Source: Membranipora membranacea (taxonomy: Eukaryota; Bryozoa; Gymnolaemata; Cheilostomatida; Membraniporidae). From it: a stretch of DNA of 64,000 bases. The translations under genes and the position numbers were made by a program. This document shows positions 23,901 through 37,069 of this stretch, one piece after another (the first letter of the stretch is position 1; every line of letters starts with the position of its first letter). The DNA lies in NCBI GenBank assembly GCA_914767715.1, contig OU612071.1, positions 14,876,948 to 14,940,947 of the forward strand, written 5' to 3'. The notes beneath the pieces are model-generated. The model searched no databases, was not told the origin of the DNA, and saw only the letters and a program-made list of their open reading frames with translations.

Positions 23901-26900
23901 CCCCTAAACTGGCTGCAGTTTTGATATTTGAGATTCCTGCTAGGAAAAGGACATGACAAACAATTAAACATGTGGAGGGTCATGTATTCATAGCAAAATG
24001 AGTTTTTGACTGATTTTTAGATTGATGCATTAATCAAGCGCCACTGACACTTTTTACGCTTGTCCTTGTAATTTCTTCAAAAACAACACTTCACCAATTT
24101 TCTTAGACGGCCGAATTGGACCTAAGATTCTTTTAATTAATCAAATCTGAAAGTGATAGCCTTTGGCCTGTTATTGGGCAATCCATTATTGCGGTATAGT
24201 CAGTCACAACCAAAATATTGTTTAAAATCTGTCTACTTTTTGTGCGATATTGGGGTTTTGAGGTCAGTGAATCTTAGAACATTTTTGTGTGGTTCATCGA
24301 TGCAAGGGGCAAAGTTTGGTTGTGTCGTTCCGTGGAGCTTTGATATTTTTTGAAGTGCTGGTTAGTTGGATCTTTCAGTTTAGGAAATCGAGCACATTTA
24401 AACTAATAAGGTTGGCAATATTTACGAGTGAATCAATGGTTCCATGCTTGATTGTTGAAAATTCCAAATCTGACCACAAATAGTGAGATAGGGTCACCAG
24501 TATCTCAGAATTTAAACGTAACATAAATTAAATGTGACTTAGAAATACCCATAGTAGTTTAAATTATTGGAACATTGGTAACTTACCTTACATCTGATAA
24601 AGTTCCCTAACCAGATCCACTTTGCCGTTGATGGTGTTTATGACATTTATAACGGAATATTACCGTTATCCACCAGGCACAAATGCTAATCACTGGGACC
24701 TGATTCAGATATAGTAGTTGTCCCCCTTAGCTTTAATGAAGCTCCGAGGGCAAACAAATCCTAAAGCAAAACGCGGTATGCCATCAACTTAACTCGAGAG
24801 CGCCACTTTGATGAAATGAGATCCTGATAAGCTTTGCTGACAATGTGAAGTTGTACAAAGGCAAGAAAGGTAGCACTAGATCCCAAATGCCTTCTTGAAT
24901 GATAAGTTTTCAATAGCATCATCATCACTTTACATTGATTTCACCATTGGATCTTCCAATGGATTTTTTTAGCAAAAGGGGGGCTGGAGACAGTCACACA
25001 CCTTTTTGTAACTTGTAAAGAACTGCAGCCAGCACAATGGTTTTTTGATGTGGAGATAGATACAGCGAGGGAGCTTGCTATGTTAAATTAGATATTTTCC
25101 GATCGAATTGGGCATAATGAGGGAGACCGCCAACTTCGGCATCTTGTTGTGGCACCCAACAAGGTTATACGGGACATGAGGTGCCGTATAATTTTTGACA
25201 GTGAGGTTTTTATCTTCAATGTTCTAAGGTCGAGATTTTTGTCTGCTGTCAAACCCTTTTTCAGCAATATCATCGGAGAGAATGAGTAATTTTTTATTAT
25301 TGATGGTTATCGTGCATCACTAGAGACTTGTTTTTTTTTTCTCTCATGGTTTTTTTTCCAGCAGTCACTCTCAATGACTGATCCGAAATTTGTTTTTGTT
25401 GCCAACTCTTTGGTGAGCCACGGGACAACCTTTTCTACCGCTAGTGTGTGTTCAGGCAATCGCTGTCTGCATGAGAATTTGTGGTGAGTCGGTCACAGCA
25501 TACCTAGCAAAACCTAATACCATACACAAACCTTAATCAAATATCATCTCACTAATTTTCCTGCCTTTCGCAAACATTATTCCCGTGGCTCAGTAGACAG
25601 TTGAAGAGGGCGATATGGGTTCAATCCCAATTTTTTCCGAGTTTCTCGTTGAAACGTTGTCCTGTTTATCAAGGTTTTGATAACGAAGAGGCTTTATAGA
25701 CCAGTATTTTGTCGATGTTCTGGCGTGCCTTAAACAGGATTTTTTTAGCAAGGAAGACAATTTTCTTGTGAATATATACCAATAAGTTTTATATCTATAG
25801 GAACCGAACTGTGAACTGGTTTTCTGTTTGGTGGGGAATGCGATATTTTTAGAACCACCATACGCTACGCTCATTTTGATTTGTCAAAACTTTTGGGCAA
25901 CAAATTACCCAGAATCCTTAGCACCCACAAAGCAGTCTTATCATATTCATCGCTATGAATTTCTACATATATATATATAAATATATATAGTTAAAAAATA
26001 TGTTTGATCATATCTTAGCAGGTTGTAATCAGTTTTTGAAACAAATATATGATTAGATAAATTGGATAATATAAATATATATAACATTTATATATTATAT
26101 AGTATCATTATATTAAATGATATCATATTTGAAGAAGTATATTGCATTTACGTGCACGGAAAGCTTTGAAAGAGTTGATATGATATCATTTTTATATTCT
26201 GACATAGTAAACAAATCAATACAAATCAATCCCCCAAACACAAAACGTTTTTTTCGCGTTTTCTTATCCCACAAAATTTGTCGTAATTTTGTTGGCACGA
26301 TATGGAAAACATCCGTCCAAGACAATATTGTCTACCAGATATAAAAGTGTAAAAATTAAAAGAAATGATAATAATATTTAATTCGCAGGCACAGAAAGCT
26401 ATGATGGCAGAACAAGAAACTACCGGCGATCTATAGTGGAGCAGTTACACAGATTTGCTATGGACTTTATCGATCATATCAAACTGGCCATGTTATCCTT
26501 CCCAGCCTCACTGCATTGGCTCATATCTCATGTTAATAAGATACTCATTGAGACGGAACGATACGATGATATTCAAAGTATGTACTTATTCTACTATCTT
26601 TACATTGTTGATGTTCACAGCACGTGAACCGAGTTTGATCCATTGGCCTGCTTTTGAAGTTGCCCCCTCCGTTGCTGCTGCGTGACCAGTGAAAGAGGAG
26701 CAAACCTGAATGCAGGCAAACTGGCTCAGACTTGATTCACCCTGCAGGGAGTTGGGGACCAACATCCTGCTTACAGTTTGCTTGCATTCGGAGTTGCTCC
26801 CCCCTATATTGATTATCCGCAGGGGCACTTTTTGTCTGCTGCTAATCAGGAAAGCGGGAGCAACTCCCAATGCAAGTAAAACTGAGTCGAACTTGAGATC

Positions 26901-29900
26901 TAGTGTGCACCCTAGAGTAGGAAATATTGGCATATTAGTAGCTCACTAAATGTTGGCTAGCAACAGTTTTAGCTGGTTATAAAAGTTAAGAGGATGGGTA
27001 ATATTAGCTAGCTAGCACAGTTAAAGTTAAAGGCACATAACAAAAAGTTGTTTTTGTTCTAAAAATGATGATGATGCTGATAAAAGCATAAAAAGAAAGC
27101 CGCAGCTTATATAGGGCTTTTTAATTCATGGTCTAGAATTATGTTGACAAGATGCGTGCTGTCCTTTATAAAATTTAAATGATTTTATTTTGATATTTCA
27201 GGTCGGCGTATCTGCACCCAGCTTGTATTTGACTTATTTATCTGTCCGGCTGTCATAGATCCGATGTTATATGGTCTCACGTCTGATGTCACCGTCAGTC
27301 ATATAGCCCGACATAATCTCATGCAGGTAAAATATGTTCTTTGTGTTAGATACCTGTCACGCTGACATCATGATTGCACTATTAACATGTGCATCTCTGA
27401 TTGCTAGAGTCAATTTAGTAGCAGTACCTAACATGTACCCATCCCTAATTAATAAAAATGAACACGGGTTTTCGCACCAATTTCCTTGTAATGGTACTCA
27501 TACTAAAGGATTTAATTCAGTCTCTATCGATCAGAGATATACATGCAATAGTATATCACATGATCAGTGTGTCTTACAGCTTGGTATACATGCATGTTGG
27601 TATTATATGAGATCTAGGGCCACACTGATCATGTTATATAATTTTGACTGTATATAACTGATTGAAAGAGGGTGAATTGATTCACGTAGCTTGAGTACCA
27701 TCAGGAGGAGAGGTACGACTCTAGGTAGTTTTATAGAATTTGGGGATGGGAACACCTGCAGTACTTAGTCTAAATTGACTTTAGTGTAATCGCGAGTGTA
27801 GATGTAGGCCTCAATATGTTTTCTCTTCATGTTCAGCTAAATTTAATATTAAAGATATTTGGTCTTCTCTTTTTGTGGATCTTAGTCGCGTGTAGTAGGA
27901 TTTCATCGACAACCACATTGAAGCAATGTGGTCGCTGGAAATCAACATCCGGGCAACATTTGAGTACCTAAACTAGTTTTACTCTGGTTGAATGGCCTAT
28001 GACCTATGTCAAGTTCATAGCCACCAATGCTTCTGGTCAGACCTGCTAGCTGACATGTTGCATGTTTTTTTTACTTATGCAGTCAGGGAAACAGGAATTA
28101 GAATGAGATTGTTAAACTACAACACAATTTTGTTAATATCTTTTGTCCGCATTAGTTTGAAATCTGCAAACTGTTGGTTTAGGATATTTTTCATGATGTA
28201 ATTTTAATATGCACTTTTTATGTTGCAGGTTGCGAGAATAATACAAGTATTATCACAAGGTCAATTGTCCGATGAGAGGTCAAGAGTGCCAGATCTCTAC
28301 TCTCTATTTCAGGAGGTAAAATAAACAAGTCATCACAAAACCAAAAACTACATCACATCACATCCCTGATCACGCAAAATACTGTCTGATATTGTAATTC
28401 GGAGTTGTCTGATCTCTGAGAAAAATTCGCAATAAGGGGACAACTCTCATTTTTCTTATCATGTTTTTACTGATGCAGTCGCGTGAACTTGCACATACCA
28501 TATAAGTATCAGCTATCACAGTTCTAAATGACTTCTTTAGTTGTCTGTGGTCATAAGTTTTTCATAATTGCTAGAATGAATATTCGTGGTGTTGCTCTGT
28601 TGCGGTGAAAGTTCTAAACATGCCATAGGTGATGGCTCTATGCGTTTATTGCTTCACACTCAAAGTGATATAGTTACGGATTTGTAAATCAAGTGTTTGG
28701 TGAAATTTTTCAGATGCGCTTTTGTGATTTTATGGTAAATTTAGTTTTGCTCTAACACCACCATGTAATAATCTGTTGAGTCTATAGACTAAGTTCTACA
28801 CTTTTGCAGGATTGCCTGTTGGGAGTGATGGACTGTATCCTAGATGATCAGCCCAGTGAGACACTACGGCTAAGCACAACTAGTGTAGCTAACTCTACCA
28901 CATTCTCAAGGAGTGCCATATTCATCGGAACACATCAGCTAGATACCCTGGTATGTTAACAAAAAGCTCAGTTTATTTCCAGTGTGTAGTAGAGTATAGC
29001 CACTGTTTATAGTTCAATGCCTTAACATGAGGGGTGCTATTATAGGATTAAGATGTCTTAATCCTGGTAACATTCATTCATGCATTGTTATCAACTTTCT
29101 TAGTTATCAGAATAATCAAAGATGTTATTTTATAAACATTGACAATATCTAACCATACCGCTTGCTATTCACTGCCAGGCGATTAGTGCCGCAGGAGTTG
29201 TGGGTTCGAATCCCATTGGGAGAGCTTTCAAGGTTGATTGTTCCAGCCCCCAGCACCATGTATACCTCTTCTACTTACTTGCTCATATACTGATGGCACT
29301 GTTTCAAAGTAGCTGCAATCCAACGCGAATGCACACTACCATGTTCGGGAAGCATCTAACAATTGGCATATCTCACGACATTGTACTCAAAGATCTAAGC
29401 TTTGTAAACAGTATATGAAATATTGATGTTATGCTGTATATTTGTTAATACTTCTTTTGTTTTGGTTATTGTAGCTGCGTGACATGGCTTTAGAGCTACC
29501 ACATTTTAGACAAATACTATTATAAAAAAAAGTGACATGTGAATAACCATTCTACCTTATTACAACGTGAATAATATGAAAATCAGCTTTCATAGCTTCT
29601 CCAGTAAATGATGAATTATTATATATATTATTATTAAAAAATATAATATATTAAAATATATATATAATTATAATGTTTTTATATTATTATTGTGTGCAAT
29701 ATCGAAATCAGCTTTCATAGCTTCTCCAGTAAATGATGAATTATTATATATATTATTATTAAAATATATATAATATATTAAAATATATATATAATTATAA
29801 TGTTTTTATATTATTATTGTGTACAATATCGAAATCAGCTTTCATAGCTTCACCTGTAAATTATGACTGAGCATATATTATTTTTATTATTATTATTATG

Positions 29901-32900
29901 ATTATGTATATTATGATTAAATATATAATTATTATATTGATTATTATTCTATAGGTTAACGCTTTCCGGGAGACGGTGAGTTCTCAACCAGAAGACTCGG
30001 AGTTCAGACAGAAAAGTGAATCAGCAGTAAAAACTTTACCTAACCTACAGTTAGGAGCCTCAGCTCCCAGCACTGGTGCTGGTGTGGGCGACGCTGTAGG
30101 CTCTCCCGGTGGCGGTAACACACCATCACAGAGTCCACAGGTTAAACCAGTAAGTGTAGTTGTTGTAATGTCTGTGTAATATGATTGCATGAACAAACGA
30201 AAAATCTCTCTGGAAATTTTGCAATAACCCGAGCCATAACACAATAGAGGTCTGACCACATTTTCCGAAAATTTGAAAACAGAAGTTGTTGTGAGTGACA
30301 GATGAGATAACATGTTACAGTAGAGGAAGTTAAGAGGGACGACCAACATCTACTAGTCAGCCTAGTCAGGCATGGCATATGTGACAACATGGCAACAGCA
30401 CATTTAAATAGTGACAATTTTGACAATAGTTTTGTTTGGTGGAACCCCGCCGTAGGACATCATGAGTAGTTTATGTGCCAAACCGCTGGCGTAAAAATTG
30501 TATTATCAATGGAATGGTACTACCAGCAACCCCAGCCCAGTTTTAGCCCCTTTGACTATATACATTAAATGACTTGAACAATTCCTGGCCGTTGCATTAT
30601 GGAAATGTTATGTTACTGTTTATAGAAACAGAGGCGTGGCACTAAGAAAATACAGATCAGTGAAATGCCGAGCTCTCTGCCGAGTTTACCGACATATACA
30701 GCACAGGAAGTGATGACTATTACTGTCGAGGATACCGAACCAGTATGTATACATATTGCTAGGTCGAAGATGTTCAGGGATTTAAAACAATGTTGCTAAA
30801 ATTGCATATTCAAACATCGGAGATTGGGATAATTGAGGAATTTGCACACACAAAAAAGGTGAAAGCCGACTCCAAATAGCTTAATTTCAGCTCCAAGAAA
30901 TATTGTTCGGCTGACAGATACTTTCTCACTCTCATGACTTGACAAATTTGGCTGCATTCCGGGTCAAAAGAGGGAACTTAAAACTTTTTATTCTAAATGT
31001 TTTGTTTATTGTTACTTAAGGTCGGTTTGATGGAAGAAGACAAAGTATTGGCCTCAGTGGAGGAGTCAGCCAGAGAGTCTGGCTCTAGAATAGATGGTGC
31101 CATGAAAAAAACTAGATTCTACCTGGCCCAGGATCAGGAGTCTATAGGTAAAGTATAACAGTAGCAGTAACATTTTTTTTCTAATTTGCCTGACTTGGTT
31201 TCTCCATTGAATCACCAACTTTGCAGTGGCAGTAGTGTACTTAGAGTTGATTTTGTTCATCATATTGTCCCACATTGTTGTCAGGCAGATATCATTTGTC
31301 AGGAAGGGCAAATATAGCGTCAATTATTTTGAGGATTGAGAATCCTATCTAAAACTTCATCAAATTGCAAGATCCTGTAATAGGTTCTTTGAGCTACTTT
31401 CCTATTCTAACCAATCATATTGTAATCTCATCTCTATGTGAGGGAATGTATATGCAATGATGCATTGTGGGATAATGCATCTATATTTGGTAATTTATGA
31501 TGCATTGTGGTATATATATAATCTGTTCTCTATATAAGGTAATGTAAGCGAGTACCAGGCGAGTGAGTTAGCCGATGCCATATCAGAAGCAGCGTCTGTG
31601 AGATCAGAGAGATCCACTAATCTCGACGACGCTGAGGACGAGGATGATAATCTATCTGACATGGTCAGCGCTAATGTCAGCGGTAGAGGTGAGTGCCCCC
31701 CTTCTAAGGACATCTGATTAGGTGCTGAGGCTAACTCAGGCTAACTCAGCCCACCTCATCATTTCAAAAGGGTCAGTCGGCTTAGCCTTAGTCTTACTCC
31801 TACATTTTTTTGCTAAAAAAAACCGTATGCCGCATGACAAGGCTAGAGCCTATGGGTTTATGAGGTGTCTTAGGTCGTATTTTAGATGGGAATTTTCTTA
31901 ACCATACTTGCATCTATTTCAAGATCTCACTTTTATTGTATCAAGACTTTTTAAAGGTAAAACACCTCAGCATGTCTTTAAAACAGTTACAGTCAAAGGA
32001 AATAATTCAGAAAATTTAATTCCTACCAGTTTGGTTTTCAGGAACCCAAGTGATTCACAGTATATGCTGACACCACAATATTGACAAGAAATAGTTATTA
32101 CAAAGTATTTTCATGTATATGGCTCACACAATTGAATTCTATATCTGGAATAGAATCATTGTCTTTCTTTTTCCAAACAATATGTTTGCAAAAAAGCCAG
32201 TCTGTAGTAGCATTCTAGAAATGCCCAAATCAGCGACATTGAAGGCATTTTATAACCGTTTGCAGTTTTGTACATTAAGACGACTTCTAGGTTATATTAT
32301 TTGTGTTAGCAGGGACAGCCAATCAAATCCACATTAGGCGAGTCCCTGTGTTGAGTTTTCTTACTGTATGATATTATGATACTTTTCCGTCCCATGAGCA
32401 GATTTTATTTCAGTGCTCACACCACAAACATATAAATAATTAACATATAATGACAAATAATATTGATTACAATTATTTATGATATAGTAATTTTACGTAT
32501 CAAATCTGTAACTCTTCTCTGCAGGTTCCCCTAACATATCAGGAAGAGAGACACCTCAGAGTGTAGATGACGGAGCGGTAGGTGAAGAGCCGAACCCTCG
32601 TAACTTACCGGTCACTGTACCTAAACCTAATAATGATATAAACGATAGGTAAGTCATTGTTAGAACAACTTAGTCTCCATTTTCTTATGTAAACAGAGAT
32701 GGTATCTTATCTTATCAGTATATTTAGACTAGAACTGATACGATCAGAAACCCCACCGAAAAGACGCATAGCTGTTCAGCTCAGGTGGTCAGTATATTTA
32801 GATGATAAAGTGATAAATTGGGCCTATAATGATACATCATGATAGTTTTTTTTTTACTGTCCCTCTGTATATAGAGTCATACATTAAATAAGTTCATGCC

Positions 32901-35900
32901 ATATGCGCTTGAGGGTGACCGGGAAGCACCAGTTGACTGTCAGTGATAACGAACTGTGCGATCACCCCAAACCACTCATAGTAAGATAGTATTTATTACA
33001 ATTCGTAATTTAATTGCTACTCATTGCCTATTAAATGTTTCAGATTTGGTAAGTTTGGTATTGAGACACGAGAGGATAGACATAGAGCCATAGACAACAG
33101 ATCCCTAGTCAGCGATTCATGGTCTACAGATGTCTATGCCTCAGACTCAGAACCACCAGAAAATCAGTATGATGTTGGTGAGCCACCCCTCATACCCGTA
33201 AGTGAATTATGCATGAGGCTAAATTCCATATTTTTGTGATATTTTGATTCTTGGATTGGTTCTCTAAGTAATGAGAAATTCTGTCACACTTGAGCAAAAA
33301 CAATTTTTAACCACAAAATCGCGTATTGCGAAGCCTCTCTCCTACAGCATATCACTGAATCTGCTCCCAAATGTTTCTCCTTTCATTTTTCACTGATTCT
33401 AACAGTTCATCTTCTGAAACTGAAAACTGGCACCACATAACAAATTTTGGCGATACATCAAGGATTGCCAGTTATCAAAATCTGCATTGACTTGGACAGC
33501 AAACTATCAGTTTGTCGGCCATTTTTATGGTTAGCCGTGTCAAAATCCTGAGTGCAATCGTTACAATCAGTAACATTTTACAGTGAATTGATTCACAAGG
33601 ACTACCCAAAGACCAATGAATGCTATAGTCAGGCAGTTACCTATGATTAAGTTATGAGTTACCTTCCCTTATGGGAGGTCCTTTTCCACCATCAATAATC
33701 CATGCCAAGTAGAGCATCTACATCGTTTACCATACAAATGTGACATTACTTTATCCTAAGTGCCTGACTATAACATGCATTGGTCAATGGGTAGCCTTTA
33801 ACCACACATATTCTCTCTCATGTATGCATTTGTCCTACAGGAGATGATATCAGAGACAGCCAGTGAGTCAGCATGGAGCACGGATGTACTTAACTCTGAT
33901 ACTAGTGAAAGACCGAGTGATAGACTCAGAGAGCTCGATCAGATAGTAAGTATGATAATCAGTAAGTCAAGAGAAGTAATGTATGTTAGCATTTGGAAAG
34001 TTAGGCAATGTGTTGGCTCTGATTGGCTGGAGAGTGGGAGAGAGAGAGCCAATGTGTTGGATCTGATTGGCTGGAGAGTGGGAGAGCCAATGTGTTGGCT
34101 CTGATTGGCTGGTGGGAGGGAGAGAGCCAATGTATTGGCTCTGATTGGCTGGAGGGTATGAGAGAGCAAATGTTATGGCTCTGATTGGCTGGAGGGTGGG
34201 AGAGATAGCACATGTATTGGTTCTGATAGGCTTGTGGGGGTAGAGTGCCAATGACAGGTCAGTTGGTACATTCCTGAAAGCACCTGTTGATATAAAGTGA
34301 ATAGTGAATGTATTTCAGTTTCAGTTTCACTATATTATCTCAATAGATACGTTCAATGACCTGGCACACTAAACAGCCAATCAGATCAGATTCAACTCTT
34401 TGGATAATATTGGTTAGACTATATCCGCAGACAATTTCTCTACATTTACAATGCGCTGCACTGACATGAAATGCTAAATAATAAGAAGTACGAAGATTAT
34501 AAGAATTTGACTTTCAATATAACCAGTATTTTATAGGATTGCAACTTGCATGTTACTTAATAAAGGGAGTTGATTAACTAATTTTTTTATTTTTTGCTAG
34601 GATGAGTCTCTGACTAGTATAGACCAGGGTAGTGAGTCTGATGCCATGTCTACCAGGAGTAATGATAGCCGTAGAGGAGAGCCTAACAGTCCATTTATAC
34701 CTGTAAGGCAGCCTCCTTCTAACCTTGGCAGCAGTAATAATGTACCTGCATTCCCTCACGCTAGTCTTGGACCAGGTAAGATACACCATATTGACATCAA
34801 GACTACACTATTATCATGATCGTTAGAGTCAATTTAGTTTACGTACCTAACATGTTCCCAATAGAGCGTAAATTAAATCATATTACCTAACTTAGGACTG
34901 CCCAAAGACCGATGCATGTTAATAGTCGGCAGTTTCTTATGATGAAGTTTTGTCAGATATGCATGGTAAAAAAAATTCAATGCTCTACTTGGCATGAATT
35001 AATGATAGTGGAAAAAGTGCCTTCCATAAGAGAAGGTAACTCCCATTCTCTGCATTATGATGTCACAGCCTCCCGGAAGAGCAATATAAGAAACAAGCAT
35101 CATGCAAATATGACAACACTTAATCGTAAGTAGCTGCCTGACTTGAACATGCATTGGTCTTTGGGTCGTCTTAAACTTAGGTTACATGATTTCATTTGAT
35201 ATGGACACCCGGAGTAATTTCTGTGATAAGGCTCATAAGTCAATTTTACTCTACTAGATCAGAGACATACACATGCCTATAGTACTAGTAAGTTGTAGTG
35301 TAAACAATTATTCTACCTTCACCATTTCCTATGCACCGTTTGATCATGCTTCCAGGCGACTTGTATGTAATTTAAATGAATAGTACGAAGGCTTTTTAAC
35401 TAGGAAACTTTGGAGACTAGATCAGTGGCGTTACGCTATTTGTCGCACCGGAAGAATCTGCCCTCATTTCTTTTCCATCACATTTCCCAATTAGCAGTTC
35501 ACCTCCAATTGAGAGCATGCATATTCTCTACCCAATATTGTATAAATAAATTATGATTTTTATTCCATGTTCTCAGCTCACAACAGTTCTTGGAAGAAAT
35601 GGCTCACATATAAGTGGTGTAACTTTTAGCATTTCCCATTCATTATTATTTATAGATGCTGGACAAAGACCACCTATCATGTCTCTGAATCACTCCATTG
35701 GTTCTAGCTTCCAGTCTGCACCAGGAGTCTTACCAGGTCAATACCCCGCCTCACCTCTCCAAGCAACCAATAATATGCAAGCACCCTTACCAGTAGCCAA
35801 TCAGTTTCCTGCCCCAGCATCCAATCAGCTTCCAATGATCAACACTCTGCAGCCACTTCAGCCAATCAGGACACAGAATCCTGGGGCTAGTAATGTACTT

Positions 35901-37012
35901 GATATGTTTGACCCCCTGAATGATGAGCTGCTTACACCCCCAATCAGACAAGGTATAAATAAGAAATATGTGAAGACTACCCAAAGACCGTGACATCATA
36001 ATGTAGAGTATGAGTAATTACCTTTTCTTATGGGAGGCCACTTTTTCCACCATCAATAATTCATACCAAGACGAGCATTGAATTTTTTACCATGCGAATC
36101 TGACATAAATTTATCACAAGTGACTGACTATAACATGCATTGGTCTTTGGGTAGTCTTTAATGGTGTATGTCCCTAAAAAAGTAAATATTAGTTTGAGCA
36201 AGGAGTTAGGAAGTTTTTCCCCCTAGAGTACTTTGCTTCTCTATGGTAGACAAGCAAACATATGCTGTGTCAGCTCCTTTGTATAATCTTTCTAGTCCAT
36301 AAATCAGTAAATCTCATTCCACATCTAGCAGTTCTCCGCAAAACTTAAAGACCTGCTTGCTTTGTGCCAAAATCAATGCCAACACTGAAAACCACCCCAA
36401 ATCTCTAAACACTGCCTCCTTTTCTAATAACATTGCAACATGCCTTTTCCAGAGCGTGTCAGTTTCATCTCTTGTGCATCGTCAATAGAATCGCACAATG
36501 CGTATTGAAACCTCCCGTAGGAGCCCTACTCCCTGATACTGATAAGCAACCATTGAACTTATCTGATAGCCAGGCTTTGGTTATTCCAGATAATTCAGAT
36601 TTTATAATGTTTCCATTTCTACAGTACGACAAAATAAGTTCGTCATGTATTCCTTCAGGTTCCATTGTGATGAACCAGCAATGGAGCAATCAAGGAGCTG
36701 TCACTTCAAGTCTAATGAACAGTCATGTCCCCAAACCAGCATGGACATCGGCCAATCAGCAAGCATCATATATGGGATCCGCCAATCAGCAGCCGTCCTA
36801 TATGAACCAAGCTGCAAACGTGACTGCTGATTGGGCGAGGGTCAGTTCTACATCGGTTGACGAAGGAAGGGGCACATGGACCTCACAGGTAAACTCATTA
36901 TTTTAAGTTTTCCTAACTTTCAAGTTTATTGTTTGGTTGATTAAATGATTGATTGATTGGTTGACTGGTTGTCTAGTTAACTAGTTGATATGTTGATTGC
37001 TCGATTGGTTGG

Positions 37013-37069
<57 letters not shown>

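Larger units (their letters stand above)
17902..28950 (+). other. GAPVD1: GAPVD1 exons 1-9 (N-terminal helices and RasGAP domain)
   Basis: Exons: 17902-18021, 19744-19865, 21743-21873, 22288-22420, 23177-23373, 26389-26577, 27202-27326, 28229-28315, 28810-28950. Exon 2 reads [16 protein letters not shown], the conserved family segment. Exon 5 carries [16 protein letters not shown] and VLERFPP. Exon 6 carries [15 protein letters not shown]. Exon 7 carries [13 protein letters not shown], equivalent to the FLR-x-INPA core of RasGAP domains, and ARHNLMQ. All GT-AG junctions agree in phase. Intron 5 (23374-26388) is the longest at 3 kb and is AT-rich, holding a degenerate tRNA-like sequence but no exon I can support. 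Confidence 0.9.

Noticed and set aside
25080-25290. Protein-like stretch in GAPVD1 intron 5 (plus strand)
   Set aside because: Some coding-like words ([15 protein letters not shown]), but stops on both sides, no splice sites and no recognisable family.
33939-34251. Overlapping long minus-strand frames of 70-94 residues
   Set aside because: They translate the 43-base minisatellite in several frames (ANQSQ-type peptides). Period and multiple open frames show a repeat, not a gene.
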